From Heliocidaris tuberculata (lineage: Eukaryota > Echinodermata > Echinoidea > Camarodonta > Echinometridae), in the NCBI GenBank assembly GCA_025618425.1, contig CM046835.1, positions 14,581,200 to 14,645,199 of the forward strand: DNA of 64,000 bases, in the 5' to 3' direction. Below, in pieces: positions 1-11,890 of the stretch. The position numbers and the translations under genes were made by a program. The notes under the pieces were generated by a model. The model was not told the DNA's origin. It did no database searches and was given only the letters and a program-made list of their open reading frames with translations. Position 1 is the stretch's first letter. The number at the start of each line of letters is the position of its first letter.

Positions 1-321
1 CATGTACTTGATGTAAAATGTTATGAGACAGATGGGGAGAAAGAATAAAGAGAAGTGAGGGGCAGCAAGTTGGATATAGTCTACATTTATCAATATTCAG
101 TTCAAACCATTTTCACTGGGAATGAAGAGAAATTAGAATTCGTCCAGACAAGAGACAGAAATTCCTTCCAAATACATTCAACTGATAAAATGCATAAGGC
201 ATATGTTACACTGCATTTATGAATGACAATATCATAGAGGAATGCAGAACAGATTAATTAAGTCCTTAATCTATCCCCATTGTAAATGTCTTTCTCTCTA
301 CTGTCTTTATGATCAACACCG
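1..321. other. Non-coding, nothing recognised
   Basis: AT-rich sequence. A frame that opens at 242 only continues into the minisatellite that follows and shows no protein family. Confidence 0.5.
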
Positions 322-768
322 TATCCGGACAACTACCCCCTGGAAAATTACCCCCCGGACAACCACCCCCCGGAAAACCACCCCCTGGACGACTACCCCC
401 CCTAGGACAACTACCCCCCAGGACAACTACCCCCTAGGACAACTACCCCCCAGGACAACTACCCCCCAGGACAATTACCCCCCAGGACAACTACCCCCCA
501 GGACAATTACCCCCCGGATAACTACCCCCGAACAACTACCCCCTGGACAGCTACCCCCGGAAAAATTGTCCTGGGGGTAATTGTCCTGGGGGGTAGTTGT
601 CCTGGGGGGCAGTTGTCCTGGGGGGTAATTGTCCTGGAGGGTAATTGTCCTGTCCTGGGGGGTAGTTGTCCTGGGGGGTAGATGTCCTAGGGGGTAGTCG
701 TCCAGGGGGTGGTTTTCCGGGGGGTAGTTGTCCGGGGGGTAGTTGTCTAGGGGGTAGTTGTCCTAGAA
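322..768. repeat. Foldback minisatellite: ~16-bp units in two inverted arms
   Basis: The left arm (322-560) repeats units like CCCCCCAGGACAACTA. The right arm (560-768) repeats the reverse complement, AGTTGTCCTGGGGGGT. The arms meet with almost no spacer, so the whole could fold into one long hairpin. Units vary AACT/AATT and CAGG/TAGG. Confidence 0.9.
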
Positions 769-1389
769 TCGATCAACACTTGTCAGGTCAGGTCAGGATA
801 CATATCCGATGTAGGGTTGTTTTCTCTTAATAATCTGTTACAGGATACTAGAAAGGATGAAAGAAGTTCGGTTTATACTCATGTGAAACAAGGCCAGGGG
901 CCCGTATTTCATCCATAATCAGGAACTTTTTTAAAAAGAAAATAATCATTATTGTTCAAAAGTTGTCGCATTTAGGAAAATTGCATCCTTTTCATTTTGT
1001 TCAGAAGAAAATTCTGAATTAAAATAAAGTTATTAAATCATATATCTATATTTGACCCTATACATTGTTCCAGATAATGGAAGACTTTTGGGAGGATAAT
1101 GATGAAATCAGATGTCAGTGGGAGGAAAAGACTATCTTTTTTTACTTACCCTGATTAACATACAGTATTTTAAATTTTGCCTATGTTTTTCAAAAGCACA
1201 TAATAAAAAGAGAATTTATACCAAAATATATATGGCCTAAAATACATGTTATGCAGTGTATAGTGGACAAAAAATGCAAACATAATCATGATAATTGTCT
1301 AAAATGATGAATTGTGAAACTGTCTATGATTCAATTTAAAAATAATCACCATACGAGTGTCTGAATAAAGTTCATTCTATGTTAGGGTC

Positions 1390-1528
1390 GCCCCTTGCCC
1401 GTATCCCAGGTTCCCTGTCTTATAGTTACGATGACAGCACAACAAGAAGCCCCCATTTTGTTACAGGTTGCCCCTTGCCCGTATCCCAGGTTCCCTGTCT
1501 TACTATGACAGCACAACAACAGATTACT
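1390..1528. repeat. 80-bp tandem duplication
   Basis: GCCCCTTGCCCGTATCCCAG followed by GTTCCCTGTCTTA and ATGACAGCACAACAA occurs at 1390 and again at 1470 with a few differences. Confidence 0.9.
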
Positions 1529-3270
1529 CTGGAAAACCGGTTGTAAGTTAATAAAACTCCATGTTGAATCTCTTCGATCTCGTCAACCTCTCGTCCCGAG
1601 GACGTTCACATCAAAACATCGTTCCATTATATCTACAGTCTGTCACATCTATCAAGAAATTATTCGGGATTATTCTCAGTAAACCAAGAGCTGAAATTGT
1701 TTACTCCACCACTGAAAACAAAGTTAGCTATGTAAAATCTATACAGGAATATAAAAGCATGAATGATACAAATCAATGTAAGCCCTAATGATGAGTGTTT
1801 TTCAAAAAAATTATACTAATTTGGTTTCCCTTTAGGAATCAACAAGAGGCCAAAAAGCTTTATGCATCAAACTACCTGCTAACCATGTCCTCTTTTACAA
1901 TCTTGTTACATTTGTAAGTCACTGCATCCATCATACAATAACAGAAAATACAGAGCATAGTCTAGAAGTTGACTGCACTTGAAAGGGCCAAAATACATTT
2001 TTATACATTATGTATAACCTTGTCAAGATCAAATGGAACATCTCTAACTCATTTAATGTATATCTAAAAGTAATTGGCAATTTTAGGCATATTTTTTTAT
2101 TTAACAGACATATAAAAATCGTACCACTCTGATGAAAAATTATAACCATCCACCTGTGCTTAAAATACATTCATCGACATGAATATATCTACAACAATTT
2201 GATGCAATGTAATACTGAGGATGCACTCATTTTTCATACATAAAATATACAATTTATGATGTCGGAACCTGCATATACTTCTTTTGTCCCTAATTCCATT
2301 ACATAACATTGTGCTATTCTAACGCATCAGTATATAAAATGTGCATGAAAAGCATGACATGTACATTAATGTTTACTCTTACCCTCAAAAGACGAAGCCT
2401 TTTTTATTCTTAAAAAACCGCTTTAAACATTAATTAACCTAAGCATTGCATTTCAATCGCTATGAAACATACATGCATGACTAAAAGATGTACATGTACA
2501 TGTATATTAACAAAGGATCCATAAAAAGCTTTTTATTTCTGTACTAGCAAGCATGCAAAATAAAAAAAATCTCAAAACATTGCAACTACAATTAAAGCAA
2601 AGTTTGATTATATATTGACTGGTGAAAAATATATCAATGAGACACAATTTCTGATTTGTTGGATATATGTTCCCTTTGAAAAAGAATCTTGCTCAAAGGT
2701 CTTTCTATTCTAGTCTGAATCTTGGCTAAATATTATATGCACATTTATTTCTAATGGCTCTGTTTGTTACAAAATATTTGTCTCTGAATTTGTACATTTG
2801 AAAAGGAATGACAACAATACTGATTTTCAAAAATACGAACAACAGGATATAAACAAAATTACAAGCAGTTAAAAATACTAAAGCATGCTCTACTGTTCTT
2901 TTTCTTTGCTAATGTAAGTAAAAATCAGAGTAATCAGATTTTTCATTGCAAAAACATGGATATTCACACAATGAGTTGAACTAAGATAAAAGAAATAGAT
3001 ATAGTAAAGGGTCGAGTCACCTAGAAATAAAATTTGTTTAATGTTGGAAGAGAGAAAAATCCACTTAAATACTATAGGGGCATTTACACTTCAAGCACAA
3101 ACTCTGGGATTTTCTTACATTCTAGAGTTTCGTCTGAAGTTGCTACCCATAATCACGACAAAAAAACCTGAATCGAAAACCCACTTCTGGAGTGTGTTTC
3201 TTTCAAACTCCTGAGAAAGCTCAGCTGATGTTTATACATGTAGTGTAAATGCCCGCTCTCAAAACGATGG

Positions 3271-3273
<3 letters not shown>

Positions 3274-3313
<40 letters not shown>
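3274..3313. repeat. Poly-T tract, 40 bases
   Basis: Uninterrupted T run followed by TGCTCACG; possibly the tail of a minus-strand retroelement, but no body is recognised. Confidence 0.8.
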
Positions 3314-3316
<3 letters not shown>

Positions 3317-3594
3317 CACGTGGATCTCGTCATTTGGGGATTTCACATGCTATCACAGGAGCAGCGACAAGTTGTGCATGCCCACTGCTCCCCCCAAATC
3401 CCTGAATGTTTAAAGTGAAAGGAGTGTAAGTGGCAGTTGAAAACGGATAGTTCCTCAAATTGGCTTATTTTCCAGTGTAAATGGCCCTTATACGACACCA
3501 AAGAGGAGGAAGTTAAACTTGAAATTAACTTCCATGCACCAAAAATTTGATGCCAGTGAGTTGAAAAGTCAAGGGTAATTTTACTTACGGTGCC

Positions 3595-3730
3595 GATTTA
3601 GTATTTAAACTTGCACTAGCTCTTCACAGAAGTAATATCTGAAGCTGATACTTTAAATACAAGACACCAGCATGAGACTTCAAACATAATACAAATGGTG
3701 ATTGGTTCCCTTCAAACAAAAAGACAAAGG
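3595..3730. repeat. Dispersed TTTAAACTTG repeat, copy 1
   Basis: TTTAAACTTGCACTAGCTCT, then TCACAGAAGTAATATCTGAA and GCTGATACTTTAAATACA, matching the copies at 16 kb and 20.4 kb. Confidence 0.75.
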
Positions 3731-4185
3731 ATACAAACCTACTGTCGTCTCATTAGAAATCACAGAGAGTAATAAAGTATAAAATTGCGCATATCAGGTA
3801 TAATCTCAAGAAATTTGCACCAACAGGACGATGATTCTTAGGGTACTGAAATTATCATGCTGGAAATAGTCATGAGTACTTACAAAGAAGAAAGAAACAT
3901 TATTTACAACAGGATTATCAAATATTAGTAATTTGATACTTTCATCTTGGATTCACTATGCATGCAAGCCTCAAATACTCTTGTTCTTCAAAAATAAAGA
4001 TGAATTGCATAAAATGACAAAGAGACCCATAAAATGTGTTATACTTGATGAAAGAAAGTCAAAGTGAAATGATAAAATGAAAGAATATAATATTCAAAAC
4101 AAAGTGAAAGACTGAAGAACACAGGTAAATAAGAAAAAAATACCATGAATGTTTCTGTACATGCACATGATAAACATCATCACAA

Positions 4186-4215
4186 CAGGGAAGTGTAACT
4201 AGTTACACTTCCCTG
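4186..4215. repeat. Perfect 30-bp palindrome
   Basis: CAGGGAAGTGTAACT is followed directly by its exact reverse complement; the centre is between 4200 and 4201. Confidence 0.9.
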
Positions 4216-4913
4216 ATCACAATATACTTCTAACTTAAATGACGCACTGCATATACTTAAGCACCACTTGTAGGCCAATATTTCTTGTTGTAGTGCCTAC
4301 ATACCTGCATTTTCATTTCAATAACAGATGCAACACTATCATAAACAACACTGGAGACTTCAGGATCTAAAGCGAAAGTCCACCCTGGTGTTAAGTTGAT
4401 TTGAATAAAAGAAGAAAAATGAGGAAAACGGATTAGTGAAAGTTTGAACAAAATCCGATAAGTAATAAGAAAGTTATGAATTTTTGAAGTTGTAATCAAT
4501 CAAACACAAATAGACAACTCCATAACATATCTTGCGAGCTCCTCTCCCATTTGCTCAGTACAGAAAATCTCATAAATTTTCATTTTCTTAGTTTTTGATG
4601 AAGGAATAGATGTGATTTACACAGGCTTTGTGTGAAAGCATATGAGCAATGATTATATCTAAGGTACATGTACGACTGAACACTTTCTTTATAGAAAATG
4701 GAAATTAATGATTTTTGGTGGACAGGGCATTTGGGAGGGGAGCTCTCAAGATACGTCACGGAGTTGCCAATTTTTGTATGACTGATTACAACTTGGCTTT
4801 GATAACTCATGTTGCAGTTAACTACATCTGGGGGGGGGGGGGGGCTGTTAAAGGGTCTCTGAGGCCAACAAAATAATAATTTGTATACAGTTAGAATATA
4901 TAAAACAAACCCC

Positions 4914-5090
4914 AAATAACTTTACCCGGTACTCTACAGGTTAACGGTTAAGGAGTTTGAAGAAAATAAAGGATAACGTAAACGATTGACGCGCGGAACT
5001 CAACTCGAGTTGAGTTCCGTGCGAGCAGTTTTCTATGCGTGTGCGTTTTTTCTATGCGTGCACGTTCAGCGAACACCGAGACACGATAGT
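4914..5090. repeat. Dispersed repeat with palindromic core, copy 1
   Basis: Contains GCGCGGAACTCAACTC and its near-perfect inverse (4991-5022, one mismatch), preceded by CTCTACAGGTTAACGGTTAA and GGATAACG. The same layout recurs at 20205-20350. Confidence 0.75.
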
Positions 5091-5144
5091 GGAATTATCG
5101 CGATCGCATTATCGCTTTGTCGTCTGCTATGTGTTGCGCCGGGG

Positions 5145-6670
5145 ATGGCAAACACTCGAAAATTGATTTGGGGCGTATATGCAACCAAAATAAAACAACA
5201 AATGAATGATTAAAAAAAAAGACGGGTAATGTTTTTATCAAGTTGGAAAGTGATTTGGGGCGCAACTTATGGATAATATACAACCCAAATAAAACAACAA
5301 ATGAATGAAGTATACAACGAAGAATGTTTTTAAGGAATCGAAAATTGTTTTAGGGCGTAACTTACGGGGATTCTATACCCCAAATAAAACAACAAATGAA
5401 TGAAGTATACAACGCAGAATTTTATTATCGAATCGAAAATTGAATTGGGGCTTGAATTACGGAGTTTACACAATCCAAGTAAAATAATAAATGAAGGAAT
5501 TAAACAACGCAAAATGTTTTGTTCGAATTGAAAAATGATTTGGCGAGTAACTTATGGATAATCTACAACCCAAATAAAACAACAAATGAATGAAGTATAA
5601 TACGGAGAATGTTTTTAAAGATTCGAAAATTGATTTGGGCAGTAACTTACGTGGATTCTATACCCCAAATAAAACAACAAATGATTGAAGTATACAACGC
5701 AGAATTTTATTATCGAATCGAAAATTGCTTTGGCCCATGAATTACAGAGTGTCTACAAACCAAAAGAAACAATAAAATAATTAAATACACAACGCAAAAT
5801 GATTTTATCGAATAGAAAAATGAAACAACAAATAAATTAGAACTAAAAGGCAAAATAAATTTATTGACTCTAAAATTGATTTTGGGCGTAAGGTACGTAG
5901 AATCTATAATCCAAATAAAACAATTAATGAAGGAATTATACAACGCAAAATGTTTTGATCGAATTGAAAATTGATTTGGCGCGTAACTTCTGGATAATCT
6001 ATAACCCAAATAAAACAACAAATGAATGAAGTATACTACGGAGAACGTTTTTAAAGATTCGAAAATTGATTTGGGCCGTAACGTACGTGGATTCTATACC
6101 CCAAATAAAACAACAATTGAATGAAGTATACGATGCAAAATATTTATATCGAATCGAAAATTTGTTTGGCGCATAAATTACAAAGAACCTACAACCCAAA
6201 TGAAACAACAAAGGCATGAAGTATACAACGCAAAATGTTTTTGTCGAACTGAAAATTGAGTTGGTGTGTAACTTATGGAGAATCTACAACCCAAATAAAG
6301 CAATAAAAGAATCAAGTACAACCCAAATAAAACAACAAATGAATTAAGTATAAGACGCAAAACGTTTATATCGAATAGAAAATTGGTTTGGCGCATAAAT
6401 TCCAAAGAACCTACAACCCAAATGAAACAACAAAGGCATGAAGTATACAACGCAAAATGTTTTTATCGAACTGAAAATTGAGTTGGCGCGTAACTTTTGG
6501 AAAATCTACAACCCAAATAAAGCAATAAAAGAATCAAGTACACAACGCAAAATGATATTATCGAATAGAAAATTGGTAAGGCCCATGAATTACAGAGAAT
6601 CTACAGACCAAATGAAACAACAAATTAATTAGAACTCAGACGCAAATGATGCATTTATCGAATCGAAAAT
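5145..6670. repeat. ~95-bp satellite array, about 16 units
   Basis: Each unit carries a version of ACCCAAATAAAACAACAAAT, then GAATGAAGTATACAACGCA, then TTTTTATCGAATCGAAAATTG and a short Gly-like G/C stretch. Anchors occur at 5184, 5282, 5380, 5474, 5568, 5664, 5757 and on to 6605. Units of three subtypes recur every ~285 bp (5282/5568, 5380/5664, 5474/5757, 5907/6191), so there is a trimeric higher-order repeat. The short frames here are repeat translations, not genes. Confidence 0.9.
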
Positions 6671-7435
6671 TCACAGTGAAGACATTCTTGAATCGATATA
6701 TCGTTAGGCGAGCTATCGTGATCGATCGACTAGTCTTTGCTCAAATCTTATTTATATTAATTTTTAGGGGTATTTTATTTTCAAACATCAATATCCCCTG
6801 TATGCTGTCACCGTTGAATGTCCTGTTAAGTTTTCTGGGGTTGATTTTGTGTAAGCTAACTATACACAAATTATTATTTCAGGCCTCAGGTACCCTTTAA
6901 AGGCTAGAGTGTGGGCAGCCCAGGCCCCTAAAGCTTCGCCATTTTGTCAGAGACATTTGAACACGATTTGAACGGGCCCTAAGCCCCATTAACATACTAT
7001 GAATTATTCATTTCTTAAGATGCTCCCAACATCCATACATGCTCTTCACGCAACAAAAACAAAAACGCGGGTCAGCGTCGAGCATGCGCATTGAGAGGGG
7101 TCAAGTACACTTAATTTATTCATGTATGTTAATGTATTCATGATATGGATTTTGACGACTTACCATCATTGGCGAATCAGTGCCTTCCATTTTTGATATA
7201 ATTATGATAATCAACAATATAAGTGAAATGATAAACAGTGAGAAGATACGTGCCGTACTTCAATTCACTGTTGAAAAATAAATATGAAATCAAACTTGGT
7301 TAAGCTGTGTCACAAGAAACGAATCAATATGTGGGAACTTCTGACAGTAATTAAAAAAATATATATAATTATTTTTCTTTTCTGTTGTTGATTTTTTTTT
7401 TTTAAAGCAAACTTGGAATTGAACTCCCGGCCCCC
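6671..7435. other. Intergenic, no gene recognised
   Basis: AT-rich. GGGCAGCCCAGGCCCCTAAAG near 6912 and a possible B-box-like GAGTTCAATTCC on the minus strand near 7412-7423 hint at old SINE-type sequence, but nothing is complete. Confidence 0.4.
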
Positions 7436-7439
7436 ATCC

Positions 7440-8097
7440 CTAGGACCAGACTTACCAGCTCTCTCTCTCACTCTCTCTCTCTCTCTCTCTCCCCTTTCAA
7501 AAAAAAATCAGTAACTCATGTGGCAAGGGGGGAGGGGCAGAGAGAAACTTTCTTTTCCCCTTTTTCTTCCCATCTCTCTCTCACTGTCTCACATCGTTGC
7601 ATTTCCCAATACATATCATAATCTCACAAGTTATCTCTCTCATTATATCTTAACTCTCTCTCTTTCTCCCACACTCTATTTCTCACTCAAGTCCTGTTTC
7701 ATCACTCTATCTGCAGTTAGATTTGATTCATTCCCCTTTTTCTCCCCATCTCTCTCACTATCTCACATCGTTGCCTTTCTCATTATCATATTATCATCTC
7801 ACAAGTTATCTCTCTCATATCTTAACTCTCTCTCTCTCTCTTTCTCTCTCACACTATATTTCTCACTCACGTCCTGTTTCATCACTCTATCTGCAGTTAG
7901 ATTTGATTCATTCTCCTTTTTCTTCCCATCTATCTCACTATCTGACATCGTCGCCGTTCTCATTATCATATCATCATCTCACAAGTTATCTCTCTCATAT
8001 CTTAACTCTCTTTCTCTCTCTCTCTTTCTCTCTCACACTATATTTCTCCCTCACGTCCTGTTTCGTCACTCTATCTGCAGTTAGATTTGATTCATTG
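7440..8097. repeat. CT-rich microsatellite and three ~180-bp tandem copies
   Basis: CTGCAGTTAGATTTGATTCA occurs at 7711, 7891 and 8075 (spacing 180 and 184). Each copy also has TCACATCGTTGC, CTCACAAGTTATCTCTCTCA and CACGTCCTGTTTCATCACTC. Long Leu/Ser-rich frames across it are repeat translations. Confidence 0.9.
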
Positions 8098-9872
8098 AAA
8101 AAAAAAAGAAATACATGTACTACTGTATTGGATTACTGCTAGGTGAATGTTCATAAAACCAATTGTAATTACATAGCTTCTCACAATAATAAAATAGGCC
8201 TTTTAATGCACTGTGTAGCAGAAATCAAGCCAATTGTATCATGTTGTTAAAAGCTTACGCAGTGGATTCTCATTATAACAAGCAGTAATATTACAAGCTC
8301 TCATAAGTAGAAGGGAATTTCGCAATCACAAATTAATTTCAGATAACCTTGTTGTTATTCTGATAGAGCAAGATTTCGATATAAATCAAAAATTACAGCA
8401 AGGTAATTACCCCGGAACTTCAGAACTTCCCGAAAATCTGCCTACGACGGTCCTCTGATTTGATGAAATTCTCGGCAATTCTTTGAGGGCTCAATTCTTA
8501 TGCTTATGCTGCGTACGCAGGACTGCACCCGATAGCGCTGCGCAAGGCCTATAATTAGGCCCAGGCCCCCCTCAGGCCTGGCGCGGCGGCCGGCTATAGG
8601 CGAGATCTAGAATAAAATTTGCAACTCGATCGAACGGCGCGCCGCGCCGTGGCAGTGCTGCATGGCGAGGGAAGAGGATTGGGATATGATTTCAACAAGG
8701 CAACAAATGTCAACAAGGGCGGTTGAACATTTATATTTGAGTATTTGATATTTCTCAAACTCAAGGCATGCAAAAGAACAAGATGGAAGTGCTTTTCAGG
8801 TTTTTAGTAATGCCTTGGGTTTGAACCTCAAAAGTGGGGGGGGGGGGGGACAAATGATATGATGTCCCCCGCCCCCCCCCCCCCTGTCCCCCACCTGTTT
8901 ACGCGCTTGTGAATGTTATTCTATTTATGAAATTTAAGCGTAATTATAGTTGGAGTCACCGGGAAACTTTTCACAAGAAATTCACACTTCGTGCGGATGA
9001 CGTCATTACATTGACTTTACACACAGCGGAAGTTACGAAAAAGGTCATATTTGTTGTCGATTAATTCTTTGGGATAATTTTAATATTCATGAAGTAAGGT
9101 CCAATCAGAGCTGAATATTGTCGGGATACGCATAGTAAAAATAAATAATGCATGAAGTGAAATCGGATTTTTATGCTAATGGGGGCTTCGGGAGATATGA
9201 AATGTCTCTCCGGGGGCGGAGCCTAAATACGCTTTAATACGCTTAGGTTGAATGGTGACGCTGTAGCTTATATGCAAATGAGGCAAATCCGCGCGTGTTA
9301 CCTTTTCGTCTATTCAGATTCAGATTCAGATTCAGATTAAGTTTATTGGTCCAATAGGAAATTCATTTTGTCGGCATTACACGAAGCACATATACAATTT
9401 AATTTGTCTACGGGGCAGCCAAGCAAGTGTTGTGCTACCGGGCAGGCGCTCGCTCGCTCAGCTAATCCTCTCCTCGTATTTTTTGCCGTTTCTCGTCGGC
9501 CGGCCGAATTATGTAGTGGGTCTACATGCGGATTTTTTTTTCTGAGTAGGAAAATAAAGGGTCTCAGAGTTTTCGATCTGATGACTAAGGTTAAAAAAGT
9601 TAAACAATGCTAATTTAAGTTTTGAACGGGGTGATGTAATTTCTCACTTGTCCCGTTTCGTGACGCCGTGGCTTGGAACATACAACATAGCAGGCACTAA
9701 AAGCATTTGGTTCCAGACAAATTTCATATCCACTGGAGTCTGTCACAATACAGTCAATATTTTGAAAGACAAATCGCATAGTAAAAACTTGGATTATAAC
9801 AATGCTCCCAAGGCCCAATGGGGAAAAAAAGTTATTCCATGACATATTGTACGTGTAATGATGTCCCTTTGG
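8098..9872. other. Intergenic with a GC-rich patch and a G/C hairpin
   Basis: 8500-8680 is rich in CpG and in short palindromes (e.g. CGGCGCGCCGCGCCG). 8836-8895 is a foldback of G and C runs. 9317-9343 is an ATTCAG microsatellite. 8998-9280 has a CRE-like TGACGTCA, CCAAT-like and ATGCAAAT octamer-like motifs, but no gene body follows, so I do not call a promoter. Confidence 0.4.
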
Positions 9873-10064
9873 CAGTGGCGTAATGGGGGGGCTGAGCATA
9901 GGCATACGGGCCCAATTACTGAATCCTTGCGAGCAGGAGGGAGCGAGAAAAATTTTACCTTTTTTAAAATTAAAATGTAATTTTTGTCATATATCCAGTA
10001 GGTAATTTTTTTTGGGGGGGTGCAGCCTCCCAAGCCCCCCCCCCCCCACCCCAGTACGCCAGTT
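9873..10064. mobile_element. hAT-like MITE, 192 bp, with 8-bp target duplication
   Basis: Ends are CAGTGGCGTAATGGGG on the left and CCCCAGTACGCCAGTT on the right (8 of the outer 10 bases match as an inverted repeat). Both sides are flanked by CCCTTTGG (9865-9872 and 10065-10072). An 8-bp duplication and CAGTGGCGTA-type ends are typical of hAT elements. No transposase inside. Confidence 0.85.
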
Positions 10065-10989
10065 CCCTTTGGACTATTAACCATATTGAATTTTTTCAGA
10101 GTTCAACCCTTAACTCAATCTCAGTTTTCAGCTGAAATCGAAAAACACTAAAAGAATCTTACGACAAAATCGTGTTTTTGTTATTATCTAATGACTAAAG
10201 TTTCGTAAATATTAACTCAGTTAAGACCACCCTGATGGGGACCATTGCAGTGATATTAATTGTGTTGAACAATGACAGATTTCAATCTATCATTTCAAAT
10301 GCAGATTGCTGTCATGGTTATACTGCATGACAAATATCTTTGTACTGGCAATTATTGTTCTCATATTCTCTTCAGCTCTCTATTTCATTCGTTGAGAAAA
10401 AATAATTAAGATATGATGAATGAAAATAATGAAGATTTGATGAATGAAATAACAATCTAATTATATTATAAGTATAATCATTATGCACAAACAAATATTG
10501 ATTGTTTTAATAGGAAATACTTTATCCAGTCACCGGCATAAATCTGGTTCAAGGAGTGAGGGGTATGAGGGCAAAATTGAGCGGAAATTTCCAAAGTTTG
10601 GGGGCATCGATAATCAAGGGCTATTTCTGGAAAAGGGGCACCTACAACAGGAAAAATATACCATTTCTAAACATTGGCATATATACCCTACAATGTGATT
10701 ATATTTGGAGGGATTTCAATTACATGTATGTTTCTCTTTTACATGCTCTAATATAATTTAGTTAAGCATCAAAGTTTGCAGTTTGGTTTGATGACCTACA
10801 TATTAATGCGAGAGCGAGCGAAGCGAGCGAGCAATTTTTAAAGATATGTGAGGCTGCGTGGTGATCAATCACATCTCATAAAGAGGAAAAACCCAGTTCT
10901 GAAAGGTTTTTAAACACAGTCTCAGCATGAGAGACTGTAAGCGAGCGTAGCAAGCGGGCCTTGACTAAATTAAAGTAAAGTTGCTCTAA

Positions 10990-11890
10990 ATTGCTATAAA
11001 TTAGGGGCACAAATTATGGAGGAAGAAAAAAGGGGCCCTTATCAAGAACGAAAATGGCACTTATCATAAAAGAAAAGGAGCAGGAATGTGTCATATCAAA
11101 AAGAGCAATTATCAGAGAATGAAACATGTAGTATTTGTCGCACATGAATATTGGCACTCTACCAGAGGTGAAAAAGGCACTTACGATAATGGAAAGTGGG
11201 CGTTTTTTGTGTGTGTTTTTCTTTTTTTGTTTTTTGTTTTTTGTTATAAAGGAAGAGGGGCTCTTATCAGAAGGAATAAGTGTACTTCTTAGAAAGAAAA
11301 GGAAATGAGGTGTAAAAGGGCCCTCATTAGAGATGACAAGTGTCATTTAGCAGAAGGCTGAAGGGTCACTTGTAAAATTAGAACGGGCACCTCTCAAATT
11401 TCAATAGAGGACATTGCCAAAGGTGAAGATGCACTTATCAGATGGAAAGGGGGTAATTCTTGTAGCTGAAAAGTGAGAATGGAAAAAAGGCAGTTATTGA
11501 AAGGGATTAATAGATATATTTGATGCAAATGATTTAAAAGGGAATTGTCGAAGGATAGATTTTAGTAGGGGTTTTATGAGAGGTGAAAAGGGAAGAAGGC
11601 TTTTTTTTAGAAATAAGATAAAGGGAGCACTTATCAGAAAGAATAGGGGCAATTATAAGATTGGAAAAGGGGCACGTGTTACAATATAAACCATACTTAT
11701 AGAAAGGGAAGGGGCACTTCTTACAAAGGAAAAGTGACAGTTGTCAAGGAAGAAGTTGTCCTCCCAGATTTTAATAGGCCTCTGGCAATTATCAATGGTA
11801 ATAAAATCAAATTGTAAGAATGTGGAACGGGCAGGAATTTAATGGAAGGGGACACTTATCTGAAGTAAAAGGAACACCTTCCTATGTAAA
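10990..11890. repeat. Degenerate minisatellite of GGGGCACTTATCAGAA-type units
   Basis: Recurring AAAGGGGCACTTATCAGAA variants (11032, 11052, 11246, 11425, 11625, 11660, 11715 and others) separated by 15-60 bases. The units are too diverged for a precise period. Confidence 0.7.

Larger units (their letters stand above)
769..4913. other. Intergenic AT-rich DNA, no gene recognised
   Basis: Short frames only. It contains an 80-bp tandem duplication (1390-1528), a 40-base T tract (3274-3313), a member of a dispersed repeat (3595-3730) and a 30-bp perfect palindrome (4186-4215), each listed separately. Confidence 0.5.

Noticed and set aside
242..580. A Pro/Thr-rich protein of 112 residues
   Set aside because: Translation of the foldback minisatellite; it ends as the arms turn and has no relation to the mucin repeat.
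5145..6670. CRISPR-like array
   Set aside because: The whole unit, not just a short spacer-separated repeat, is conserved; eukaryotic satellite.
7400..7440. tRNA gene or tRNA-derived SINE on the minus strand
   Set aside because: Only a weak B-box-like GAGTTCAATTCC; no cloverleaf or A box could be drawn.
7518..8142. Leu/Ser-rich possible membrane protein
   Set aside because: Translation of the CT-rich tandem repeats; open in more than one frame.
8664..8752. Small frame starting ATGGCGAGGGAAGAGGAT in a GC-rich patch, as first exon of a gene
   Set aside because: 29 codons or fewer with no following exon or promoter that I could support.
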